DNA of 64,000 nt from Limnephilus marmoratus (lineage: Eukaryota > Arthropoda > Insecta > Trichoptera > Limnephilidae), in the NCBI GenBank assembly GCA_917880885.1, contig OU862910.1:16938710-17002709 (forward strand). Reading direction: 5' to 3'. Positions within the stretch are counted from its first letter, which is position 1, and every line of letters starts with the position of its first letter. The notes under the pieces were generated by a model, which searched no databases, was not told the DNA's origin, and worked only from the letters and a program-made list of their open reading frames with translations. The position numbers and the translations under genes are program-made. Positions 54,651-64,000 of this stretch are shown in pieces.

Positions 54651-56369
54651 CAAGACGTTTTATTTACGTGACGTTATCATGTTTATTAAATAATTATAAT
54701 ACCTGCAATAGCGCAGACCCGTGAAAAATAACGGTGTAGACCGACTTCTCGAAAAATCAATTCCAATTTTGGAAATGGCGATTAAAATAATTTTCTATTC
54801 AAAATATTGTTTTAAGGGTAAGTAGGTACTTTATCGATTTATCGCTTTATTACAATTCGTATTCGTTTTGAAAATGACACTCAAATTCAAAACAAATCTG
54901 AGTTCTGGCGTTCATTGAAACAGAGTTACAGACAGACACTTAACCGAAATGAGTATTTTTGATAGTTGTAGTTCCAGCTATCTAGCACATGGATGGGAAT
55001 AGGTATGTACTTACCATTTGCTTGTATATAACCTATCTTCTAATTCGCCACGCCGTGAGGTCGACATTTCCCAGCCGATAATTTCACTTAAGATGAATAT
55101 ATACGTGAAATCCTATTTAGATACTATTTTGATTAATCTTTACGACGAATCGGCTTACAGTATGAACATCAAAAAATATGCTACGGTTAAATTGAAGCTT
55201 TAACTACTTTATCTATGTATTGGAATTACAATAAAATTATTATTTACGTAACAAAAAATATAAGCGTAAACCACTAAAAAAAATGTTTTCTCATGACTTA
55301 ACTATGAAGTAATGTAAGTAACAATTTTTAAAAAATACCCCTTTACGGCTAAGACTATTTTTGACTTTATCTATGTTCTAACTTTTTTACGTTCTTATAA
55401 AATTATGCACAAAATAAATAAAAACCACTTTTTCGCTTACTAGCCTCGTGCAAAAAGACGCTCGATTTTAAAATTTTGCAGGCATGAGATTCGAAATATT
55501 TCTAGCGTTTATATTCCTCTTAAATTTAGTGAAATGAACCTGCGTTTTATTAGATTTTTATTAACTCTTATCGTGGTACCGATTTATTATCTTTTTTTAC
55601 CACCAAGAGAAGAGGTAATTATGGCGCGAAACGCCGCATGCGGTTGGTTACTTCGTTCCTTTCCCATAATTCGCCGTTCGATTCGCGTCTCGGTTCACAA
55701 ATGTATTCGCAGCATAATATACCGAAGAATTACATTTTCATAACACGTGGGTACAAGGTTTAATAAACAAATAATTAAAAGTGACGAGGCAAATGGGGTA
55801 ATGACTAATTAGAAATGTGTACCTGCGGTTATGTATTGCATAAGTGTAAGTGCTATTAATACAAACAGGTAAATTCCTGACTTAGGTTTTCACCGATGGC
55901 GTCTCGTCTCCTTTTAATTGTTATTCACGACATTAATATTTTAATTTATTCACGTATAGAATAAAAACCGGAATAAACTTGTCGTAATTGGAAGAAGAGC
56001 CTATTTTTCATAAGCAAAATAGGAAAAATTTTAAATTCCCTATTGAATCCAAATTCATGAAATACATTGAAGACTAAATTGTTTACACAAAGAACAATGA
56101 GTTTTCTGAAACACCTGTGTTGGGACAAAGCTCATATTGATAAACTTTGGAGTAGGTACCTATGTGTTATAATCTACACAGCTACGTTATAATTCACATT
56201 TTAAATTCATCGTTTCGTATTATTTCGTATGACTACACAATAATTCGTAGTCAAAACATTGCTGTCTAATAAAAAGTATGACGATATCCGTTCTGCTTTT
56301 TATGGTGGCTTTTCACCGAAATCAATGTCGTAAAATATATATATTTTTTGAAGAAGGTAACACTAATAA

Positions 56370-56520
56370 TCTAAACGAAAATATGAAAGAGAACAACACC
56401 CAGAAAAATAGAAAAAGAAAATGGTCGCAACTGGGAGTCGAACCCAGAACCTCTCATATTAATAAAATCGGATGTATTTTATCCGAAACGCTATCTAGGT
56501 TACAAACCAGTTGTTAGAAC
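56370..56520 (-). mobile_element. tRNA-derived SINE, reverse orientation
   Basis: The complement has B-box GGTTCGACTCC, ends TTGCGACCATTTTC, and is followed by the same TTTTTCTATTTTTCTG-type tail as the SINE at 56.8 kb. Confidence 0.65.
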
Positions 56521-56829
56521 GATTGTTTCCAATAAAAACGGTAGTTGCCTATAATTGGGATCGGGCTATATTTCAATAAAACGGAGTAAGATTTCTTTCT
56601 AAATGAATGATTACTTTTTTATTAAACCAAAACTAAATACACTTCATATAATGTGTCAGGTAACCAGAGACAGTAGCGCCACCTACGGCCAAGAAACAAA
56701 ACTACAATGACAGTATAAAGACACCCTTAAATTTATATTTACTTAACACTTACGATTTGGAAAAATTAGTCAAAGATAATTGTTAATTCTAAATTTTTAA
56801 AATGTGAGATTGCGAATTATGACGGTTTT

Positions 56830-56975
56830 ATGGAAGGTGGTAATGCCTAAATTGGTGAAAGCTCACGTCCCGGTTAGACGAGAGATTCTAGGTTTGAGTC
56901 CCAGTTGTGACCATTATCTTTTTCTATTTTGCTGTGTCTTGTTCTGTTTCATATTTTCGTTTAGATTATTATTGT
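56830..56975 (+). mobile_element. tRNA-derived SINE
   Basis: Head with GGTTTGAGTCCCAGTTGTGA (B-box region) and A-box-like TGGTGAAAGC; tail ATTATCTTTTTCTATTTTGC as in the 4.1-kb SINE. Confidence 0.65.
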
Positions 56976-57164
56976 TATCTTCTTCTTCAATGATATATTA
57001 CCTTGATGGGAATAACCTTAAAAAATTATAAAAAAGAGAGTTTTTCTTGTAAAAAAATTCGAATAATATTTTTTTTATTAACATTTCGTAAATTAATATT
57101 TTAACTATGTGCTATCATCATAATGTTTCGTTTATTTCCAACACTATGTATATCGTATAAAGCG

Positions 57165-58045
57165 GTGGTTCTCAACTGGTGGTCCGCTAGATCTATATAT
57201 AAAATGTGATCCACGAAACATTTATTCATTTACTACAAAAACGGTAAGGTATCCAAAAGCTGATTCGTAACACTTTTGGTATTAATGATGTAGCTGAAGA
57301 AGTCCAAGAAGAGCACATTGAATTCCAAAATGATAGTATTTGCAAGGAAACGTTTAATTACGCGATTAACTAACTAACTAACTAACCATCACGCCGTTTC
57401 CCCGCAGGGGTAGGCAGAGAGGACGGACCGCCAAACAACTCGGTCTTGGCACACACTCTTTGCCTCACTCACATTCATACATCGTCTCATACATACTCTT
57501 CTATTATTCTGACTTTTGACATGGCCCGTCTCAAGTATCTGATTCACTTGATCGTGCCATGTCTTCCTCGGGCGTCCCCGACTTCTTCTACCATTCACAT
57601 TTGCATCATATATTCTTTTTACACTACTTTCTTCGCTCATTCGCTCTACGTGCCCAAACCATCCGAGGGTCCCTTTCTTAATTTTGCTCATTATACTTAC
57701 GATATCATTACGATAGCCTTACATTCTTTGCGGATATCCGCATTTCTAACACGATCATACATTGTTTTACCACACATACGTCTCAGGGATCTCATTTCAA
57801 CAGCATTCAGTTTACTTTCATCCTTCCTCTGCCAGTTCCATGCCTCACTGCCATACATCAGGGTAGGTACCAGGACTCCATTGTGGACTGCTAGCTTCGC
57901 TTTTTTTGACAGTTTTTTATTAGCGCCAACGGCATTCAGTCCTCCATTAATGGAGTTACCGGCATTTACCCTTCTTTCAATATCGATTAACAGTTTATCA
58001 TTATTGTACCTTGTGGTCCCTGTGAGAACAAATGAATGTAAAATG
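57165..58045. mobile_element. hAT MITE interrupted by a LINE
   Basis: Left part 57165-57362 and right part 57992-58045 align with the reverse strand of the MITE at 23183-23445 (GTGGTTCTCAACTGGTGGTC start; ACAGTTTATCATTATTGTAC after the gap). The LINE at 57371-57983 fills the gap. Confidence 0.85.
57371..57983 (-). pseudogene. RTE-like LINE 3' end with 8-bp duplication
   Basis: Minus strand encodes the C-terminal RT tail: NKKLSKKAKLAVHNGVLVPT, LMYGSEAWNWQ, EMRSLRRMCGKTMYDRVRN, then after a frame disruption near 57700 GTLGWFGHVERM and GRRSRGRPRKTWHDQV. The 3' end is a GTTA tail. CGATTAAC flanks both sides (57363-57370, 57984-57991). It is 5'-truncated and inactive. The RT at 62900-64000 probably belongs to the same family (inference). 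Confidence 0.88.
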
Positions 58046-58559
58046 GTATAAAGTTAATAATTTATTCAATTATGTTAAATAATAATATTTTTATGCGCGT
58101 GCTTCACTGTGGATGAATAATAATTCTAAATAATGCATGTTGGCGGAATGGCGTCCGTTCTTTTAATTTCTAATGAATATTATCATCATATTAAATGCCG
58201 CGTAATCTTCCACATTAATTAGTGTAACTAGATCTGCGCTGCGAATGTCCTTGCAGTTGCCATAATGCGCCATTACGGGATTCGATAAAATATTATTATC
58301 TTTTACAAGATATTCTCCTCATTAGCTAACTGTCAATTAAAAAGCCACGCGTGGCAGTTAAACACTCACATTTACACATTAGCATTCCTTTTATCAACAC
58401 ATTAACTACTGTTTATATAGGCGATTTCACAAGAGTATTAGATTTTATAATAATTAAGAGGAAACCCGGTCGCCGATAAATTTGAAAAATATGTATTTTA
58501 CCAAAATGTTGCTGTCACTGTCGCTCTTACTCCCCCGAATACTGAGCGAAAAGGACAGC
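58046..58559. other. Intergenic, no gene seen
   Basis: AT-rich sequence with no supportable feature. Confidence 0.35.
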
Positions 58560-59250
58560 TGCACACTGCACCTCAGGCTGATATTACCTAAATAAAATCA
58601 TAAAATCAAGGTTTTTGTATTCCCCGTTTTTCAAAACTGGACCGATTTTAAAGATTTTTTTGCAAACTGCATTAGAAGAAAATACTCTAACGCCTGTATG
58701 TTTTGCTTTAAAAAAATACATTATCTAGTTAAATAGTATACTGAATGTTTGTTGATGGCGTTCAAATCAGGCAATTTTATCGTTTTTTAGAGGGTTCTAA
58801 CTCGTATAAGAAGTAACTTACCACAAAAAAAAAACAAAACTTACCGACACGCTAGTGGTCCATAATTATTTATTTATTTGCACTAGTATCAAAATTCAGA
58901 GAGAAAATTGTGGAATAAGTTTATATGCGTATATTTGCGGCATGTTCCAGAGTGGAAGATATCTACTATTAGTATCGCCCTGGTGTAAGACCACCATTCA
59001 GAATTGAAACGTTGCTTGAAAATGGCTTTAGCCGTGTTTAGTGACCAGATCTGAATAGCCAGGTACTTCCCAACCTTCCTCTACCCCACCTCCTTCCCCT
59101 CCCCACTACCTTCAGCCTCACAACATACCCCAATTGGGGATGCCATAGTCTCACTTGGCTCCAGACGGGAGCAGTTGAGATTCTTGTGCGGTATTCACTG
59201 TAAAAAAAAAAAAAATATGGACAAAACGCCGCCCGGTTCTCTCTTAATAA
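58560..59250 (+). repeat. Dispersed repeat R, copy interrupted by a SINE
   Basis: The repeat is split at about 58929 by the SINE body and resumes at GACAAAACGCCGCCCGG (59219). Confidence 0.75.
58929..59217 (+). mobile_element. 5'-truncated SINE body with A-tail
   Basis: Body of the 17.4/28.7-kb SINE family ending in GTGCGGTATTCACTG and a run of A. The tRNA-like head is missing. Confidence 0.85.
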
Positions 59251-59309
59251 TAGTGGCTAAAAGCTACCGTTTTCACCCTCACTAATTGTAGACTCCGCGT
59301 CGAAAGCCT

Positions 59310-59394
59310 TTTTTTATGTGAATACTGCACGAAAGTCCCAATTGCTCCAGTCTGGCTGGAGCCAGTGAGATTTTGGCATACCCAATTGGGTTAT
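59310..59394 (-). mobile_element. Truncated SINE body, reverse orientation
   Basis: Complement of CCAATTGGG, ATGCCA and GGAGCAATTGGGACT blocks; cut on its right by the hAT element at 59403. Confidence 0.7.
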
Positions 59395-59402
59395 GTTGTG
59401 GG

Positions 59403-61818
59403 CAGGCGCGGCCGGTGCCTCAAATTGTAGGTGGTTCACCAAGCCATTCATAAAAAACGAAAAGTTGATATTATATTTAAAAAAAAATCTAGACATCATG
59501 CATAATTTTACATTATTTGCTATCTAAAAATATCATGTAACTGTAATAGTAAAAATATCGTGCGATGTAAAAACATGCTGATGTCTAGAGTTTAATAAGG
59601 TATCCTATGTTTGCAAAGTAGTGTTTTCTCCAATCTTAAAAATTCTGATAAAAATGCTTATACGGGAATTGACCTGCCAGGTAAGTAGGTATGTTTTATG
59701 TATCTCTTTGTAAATTTAAATAATAAAAATACATATAGCCTAGGAACTCATAATAAATTGTACAACGCAACATAACTAAAACGGCGCTCTAGATATTATC
59801 CAATTATTATAGAATTATTCTGGTAGGTATCAATATTTTTAGAAACATTTTACACTCCATTACTATTGATATTACATCTATTAGAAGATTAGTGGAAAGG
59901 GTGGATGTGATATCCATTCAACCTTCCAAAGATAATAATAATAACACAATAATCTAATAATAATTAACACACAAGAAACGTTTCACTCTGCGGCGTGATC
60001 GCCAATATCGCCATTTACTGTCGTTACTGACCTGCGAACAAACAAATAATAATGTCAAAAAGGTACATCCCTAGGGCTCGAACAAGATAATGTCACACGA
60101 GACGCATAGCTGACCCTTTGACTAATGGTTACATTTTAGAAGAGAAATATTATTACTTAATATTATCTTGTTCAAACCTTACTATCGCTGGAACCAAAGC
60201 TTCGGAATATTTCCGAAGAATGCCGAAGCTCTTCGGGTCGGCCGGCCGTGCGGCGCACGGCCAGCCAATTTTTAGTATGACATGTTTCTGACGTTTTGGG
60301 ATTTTTACTACGAGCATCATTCAAATTACGGGGCGCTTAAGCTGAAGTCACAAGGATCACTCGGATGAAGGTTTACTCGATAAAATGTTCCATTCTCGTT
60401 TCACCGAGTGTTCACACGGTTCCTTCGAAGGAAGAGTTCACTCGACATTCTCGCTACGAAGTCGTCGAGAGTAGTCGCGGCCGCATTGGAATTCGTCCGG
60501 CGCTGACGGCTAAGTTCGGGAATATTTACGATTTCAATTGACATTTCCGATAACGTCGAACTAAATTACGAGAAATTGGCGATTCTTGTAAACAGTAAAT
60601 AAATTTCAGCACCATAAAATGAACATATGGTTAAATAATAACCTGAAAACTGATATCTACCAGTATTTTTGCACCATGAAAATATTTTTATTCCAAAATA
60701 GGCCTCGGCTTGCAATAAAATCCATATAAATGGAATATTTATTAACGTATTCAAAAACTAAAAACTGTTTTGGAAAGGTGATGAAATATGCTTTCAAAAT
60801 TTATTATTAGAAATAACCACGTAATTTTTTAAATAGAATAATTTTTAATGTAAACTTTTAAAAGTTTAAAAAATGGCTCCACTTGCTTTTATTCTAACTA
60901 AAATTACTGGTAACAAAAAAAAATATAAAAACACACACGTATTTTGTTAGACAAATAAATTATAAACGTTTCTGTCACCTCACTTTTTTGTCGTTTCATA
61001 TAAAAATAATTCATAAAAAATTCACAATATTTCATAATTTTTTTTATCAAATTCAATCAGAAACTTTGGTTCCATAGAAGTGAACATTCGTATTCTTTTG
61101 TGATTAATTGTTATATTGAATATATAGAACATTATTTTCTCTTTCCAATACCGTTTAGATCATATTTTTCACTATCATAGTAAGGGAGAAACAACGATTT
61201 CTATGAGACGTGTAGGAGTTATTTCGAAAAGCGAACTAAACGGAGCATTTTGACGTTTAAGCCGCTCCGGCTACTCGTCCTCACGCCAGAACATTTCGGC
61301 CGACTGAATTGCGAGTGAAAGACTGTTCACTTGAGTGTTCACACACATCATTCGCGTCACGTGATGTTAAATTCCGGTTGCGAGTGAACAGTGCCGAAGG
61401 AAGCATTCCAACATTGTTGGAATGCTTCACTCGGCACTGTCTCTATTCACTTTCGTGTTCACACGGTTCATTTCGAGGGAAAGAGGCGGAATGAAATCAC
61501 GAAATGAACGATAAATGAATGGTGTGAATGGGCTATTACTCTGGTGCGCGGTTTGGCATTGTACCTACCTCGGTTCCTCGCTCCTAGCGGGTAGCCGCCG
61601 TCACTGGCGCGGGCGGGTGGGAACAATGCGTTTATTTGGCCGTAATACAATGTTAATTGTTAGATTGGTAAATAATTATAATTAAATTTAAAGATTGTGC
61701 TCAATTTTATCCATTTTATAAATAAACACATTACGTAGAAATACGATGAGTTGTAAAATGATGTTCAATTTTTTTGGCGGTTCAGCGCACCATTGCACGT
61801 TAGCGCCAGCCGCGCCTG
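59403..61818. mobile_element. 2.4-kb hAT-type element with exact 8-bp duplication
   Basis: Ends CAGGCGCGGCCGGTGC and GCGCCAGCCGCGCCTG (inverted, imperfect), flanked by identical GTTGTGGG (59395-59402 and 61819-61826). The interior has no transposase frame; it includes repeat T (61130-61225), GTTCACACGG-bearing palindromic segments near 60330-60540 and 61230-61530, and a hairpin around 61385-61440. Confidence 0.85.
61386..61440. repeat. Hairpin inside the hAT element
   Basis: ACAGTGCCGAAGGAAGCATT and AATGCTTCACTCGGCACTGT form a stem of about 25 bp with two mismatches around a short CCAACATTGTTGG centre. Confidence 0.85.
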
Positions 61819-61859
61819 GTTGTGGGGATATAATTAACTAAAAATAATATATAATATGT

Positions 61860-62098
61860 AGCATATTTCAGTCTCTTTCCGAGTGGAAGATACTCTCTGT
61901 GTCGCCCTGGTGCAAAACCGTTCAGAATTGAAATGCTGCTTGAAATGACTTTGGCCGTGTTTGGTGACCAGATGTGAATAGCCAGGTACTTTCCTACCTT
62001 CCTCTCCTCTCATCCTTCCTCTTCCCACAAGCTTCACTGGCTCTAGACGGTTGGGACTGTTGGGAGCAGTTGGGACTCTTGTGTGGTGTTCACGTAAA
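61860..62098 (+). mobile_element. Truncated SINE body
   Basis: GAGTGGAAGATACTCTCTGT, GGCCGTGTTTGGTGACCAGA and GCCAGGTACTTTCCTACCTT match the SINE body family; ends GGTGTTCACGTAAAAATAAA. Confidence 0.85.
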
Positions 62099-62099
62099 A

Positions 62100-62393
62100 A
62101 TAAAACCTATGTAAATTTATGTTTGATTGCTCTGCAGCCAGAAATAATAATAATATAAAATACTCTACACTCTACACCAATACAATTGAATATATCTTAG
62201 ATTCTGGATGACAAAAAGCTTCTTATACATGTTACTAAACTCTACAATAAAATTCCACTCTCATTCATAAATTATAACATTTAAATATTATAAAAAGCTG
62301 GATTCAAAACATAGGGAGATTAGAAATAGAAAATATACTGACGCCAAATACAGACTGAAACCAAAACCACTCAATTGCACTAAAAATACTATA
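62100..62393. other. Unassigned, possible LINE tail relic
   Basis: A short stretch near 62215 reads DDKKLLIHVTKLYNKIPLSF, reminiscent of C-terminal LINE peptides (LYNKIP). Too short to assign. Confidence 0.2.
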
Positions 62394-62690
62394 CGAGGGT
62401 GGACCCAAAAGTAACAGGACTTTCGATATAACTTTTTTATTTTTCAATATTTTTACACCATAATTTGGTCGCCTTCAAAGTGTTCACCATTAGAGTTTAA
62501 ATGCACTTGTCTAACCCTTTTTCCCAATATTCAAAACAATTTTGAAACTCACTGATTGGAACGTCCTTTATGGCCCCTAGCAATTTTTGTGTCCCTTCTT
62601 CAACAGTATGAAAACATTTTCCTTTCAAGTCCCTTTTCATCCTATGGAGCACAAATAGTCACAGGGAAACGACATTTCGGGGGAAAAAAA
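62394..62690 (-). mobile_element. Mariner-like element, 3' end only
   Basis: A terminal repeat-like CGAGGGTGGACCCAAAAGTA begins at 62394 after a TA. The minus strand then encodes a transposase C-terminus. The other end is missing. Confidence 0.75.
62453..62658 (-). pseudogene. Mariner transposase C-terminal fragment, frameshifted
   Basis: Minus-strand reading gives HRMKRDLKGKCFHTVEEGTQ, then SEFQNCFEYWEKGLDKCI, with a one-base shift near 62497, after which NSNGEHFEGDQIMV runs to a stop at 62453. The KxxLKGxxFxTVEE and GEHFEGD motifs mark the C-terminus of DD34D mariner transposases. Catalytic residues lie upstream and are missing. Confidence 0.82.
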
Positions 62691-62899
62691 CACTACGTAA
62701 TTTAATTTATTAATTGTATAAATGCCTTAGGAATTATATGTGGATCATAAAGTTTTTCGGAAATGCATTGTAAAATACATAGAAAACTAAAAAAAAGAAA
62801 CGGTTTAGGCGAACTTTTGGTAAGTGGTAACTTGGGTTTTGTGCCTGACAAAACAACAAAATTTAACATTTAATGAAAATATAAAATTGTATGCATTGA

Positions 62900-64000
62900 G
62901 TAAGTGTTGGGGTGAAAGAACGGAAAAAACGCCTGGAAGAAGAAGAGGGAATCAAAATGACAAACCACTTCCAAGAAAACATAAAACTGTTTTGGAAGGA
63001 GGTCAAAAGATCCCGGAGTGGACCAGAGAACGGAAGCATGAAAGTGATAAAATCGAAAGATGGACAAATGTTGACGAATGAGAATGAAATTAAAGAGAGA
63101 TGGATGAAATATTTCGAGGAGGTCTTTGAAAGTAACCCGAGTGACTGTGATCCAAGCGGTGAATCTGTTATGAACGATGATGGAGTGAATGTTACCAAAA
63201 TCAGCATGGATGAAATAAAAAAATCTATTAAATGTATGAAAAATGGTAAGGCTGTGGGTTTCGACAATATTGCTGCCGAATACTTTAAAGGAGATAGCCG
63301 TATTATTCTCACATGGTTGTGCAGACTTTTTAACCAATGTTTAGAGGAGGGTTACACGCCATTAGATTGGAGAAGGGCTGTAATCATGCCATTGTACAAA
63401 GGTAAAGGGTCACGTATGGAATGTGGGAATCATAGGGCTATTAGCCTTCTTAGTACAGTGGGCAAGTTGTATGGTAGAATATTGATTGAAAGGGTAAGAA
63501 TGGAAACAAAAGATAAAATATGGGATGTGCAAGGTGCTTTTATGAGTGGAAGGGGATGCATGGACCAGATTTTCTCATTGCGTATGCTCACTGAAAAGTT
63601 TCTTGCAAAAAAACAGAAACTCTTCTGTGCATTTGTAGATCTACAAAAAGCATACGACCGAGTTGACAGGAAAAAGCTATGGAAGGTATTGTCCAAGTAT
63701 GGAGTGAATAAGTATCTCATACAGGCAATTGCGTCTCTGTATGAGGGAAGCGTTGCATGTGTTAGGGTGAACGGCGATTTTACGGGGTGGTTTGACATCA
63801 CAAAAGGTGTTAAACAAGGCTGCGTAATGTCGCCGTGGTTATTCAATCTATATATGGATAATTGTATGCAAGAATTGAAAGAGATGGGATTGGGTGCGAA
63901 ATTGAGTAATCTAGAAGTATGTTGCCTGTTGTATGCTGATGATGCGGTGCTGATATCTAACAGTATGGAAGATCTACAGTCTCTCGTGTCAAGAATGAAC
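62900..64000 (+). CDS. LINE reverse transcriptase ORF, runs off the window
   Basis: About 366 open codons from a stop at 62897 to the window edge. Landmarks: MKNGKAVGFDNIAAEYFKGD, VIMPLYKGKG, HRAISLLSTVGKLYGRILIE, SGRGCMDQIFSLRMLTEKFL, palm motif FVDLQKAYDRVD (catalytic Asp at 63638), GVKQGCVMSPWLFNLYMD and YADD (63932-63943). The N-terminal KKRLEEE..FWKEVKR linker is that of RTE-like insect non-LTR elements. No in-frame stop or frameshift. The endonuclease should lie upstream but the frame closes at 62897, so the copy is 5'-truncated or broken there. No ATG is needed for this call. Confidence 0.92.

Larger units (their letters stand above)
53596..56369. other. Intergenic, mostly no gene seen
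   Basis: Contains the MITE relic at 54428 and a LINE tail at 54490-54650; otherwise short frames only, including an Arg-rich 69-codon frame at 55534 without recognised domain. Confidence 0.35.

Noticed and set aside
57446..58051. 201-codon plus-strand ORF
   Set aside because: Antisense shadow of the LINE reverse transcriptase tail encoded on the minus strand.
62863..63337. Long minus-strand frames over the 63-kb RT
   Set aside because: Shadows of the reverse transcriptase ORF, which has all expected motifs on the plus strand.

Overview
The window looks like nuclear DNA from an insect, most likely a moth or butterfly. It is AT-rich, intron-containing and packed with transposable elements (TEs). 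The TAGGTACCTACC-type short repeats scattered through 15-23 kb and the Helitron, SINE and LINE types seen here are familiar from Lepidoptera. The order-level call is inference; the eukaryotic call is firm from spliced exons and non-LTR retrotransposons.

One protein gene can be named with confidence: the last two coding exons of ADRM1/Rpn13, the proteasomal ubiquitin receptor, on the + strand at 3445-3701 and 6413-6628. They encode most of the C-terminal UCH37-binding (DEUBAD) domain. The 2.7-kb intron between them holds a SINE, a 285-bp retroposon with a 24-bp target duplication and a TA-flanked MITE. Three further exon-sized candidates (15027-15069, 34479-34562, 48431-48505) have start codons and/or good splice sites but no recognisable product. 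GC-rich promoter-like tracts lie at 19.9-20.35 kb and 33.7-34.5 kb.

The rest is a TE landscape. (1) 0.63-2.68 kb: a LINE 3' end split by a piggyBac-like element (TTAA duplication), itself carrying a palindromic MITE; a second LINE copy at 43 kb supplies the unoccupied site. (2) 7.5-9.2 kb: a 1.7-kb foldback structure around a 95-bp tandem array. (3) 9.4-11.7 kb: a Jockey/CR1-type LINE with an open 672-residue reverse transcriptase frame. (4) 13.2-14.0 kb: a Helitron followed by a hAT MITE holding a 125-bp palindrome. (5) 16.4-22.8 kb: further MITEs, one pair nested. (6) 23-28.4 kb: hAT, piggyBac and LINE insertions, several with exact target duplications, including a hAT with an intact TTF-type zinc-finger ORF. 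(7) 35-45 kb: dispersed repeats, a Helitron and two LINEs tail to tail. (8) 49.7-53.6 kb: three more Helitron-type copies and a TATC microsatellite. (9) 57-62.7 kb: a LINE inside a hAT MITE, a 2.4-kb hAT with an 8-bp duplication, and a mariner transposase tail. (10) 62.9-64 kb: an open reverse transcriptase frame running off the window.

I found no bacterial-type system, CRISPR, rRNA, convincing functional tRNA or clear novel pathway. The most informative content is the insertion chronology readable from nested elements and paired empty sites, and several palindromic elements of unclear class.
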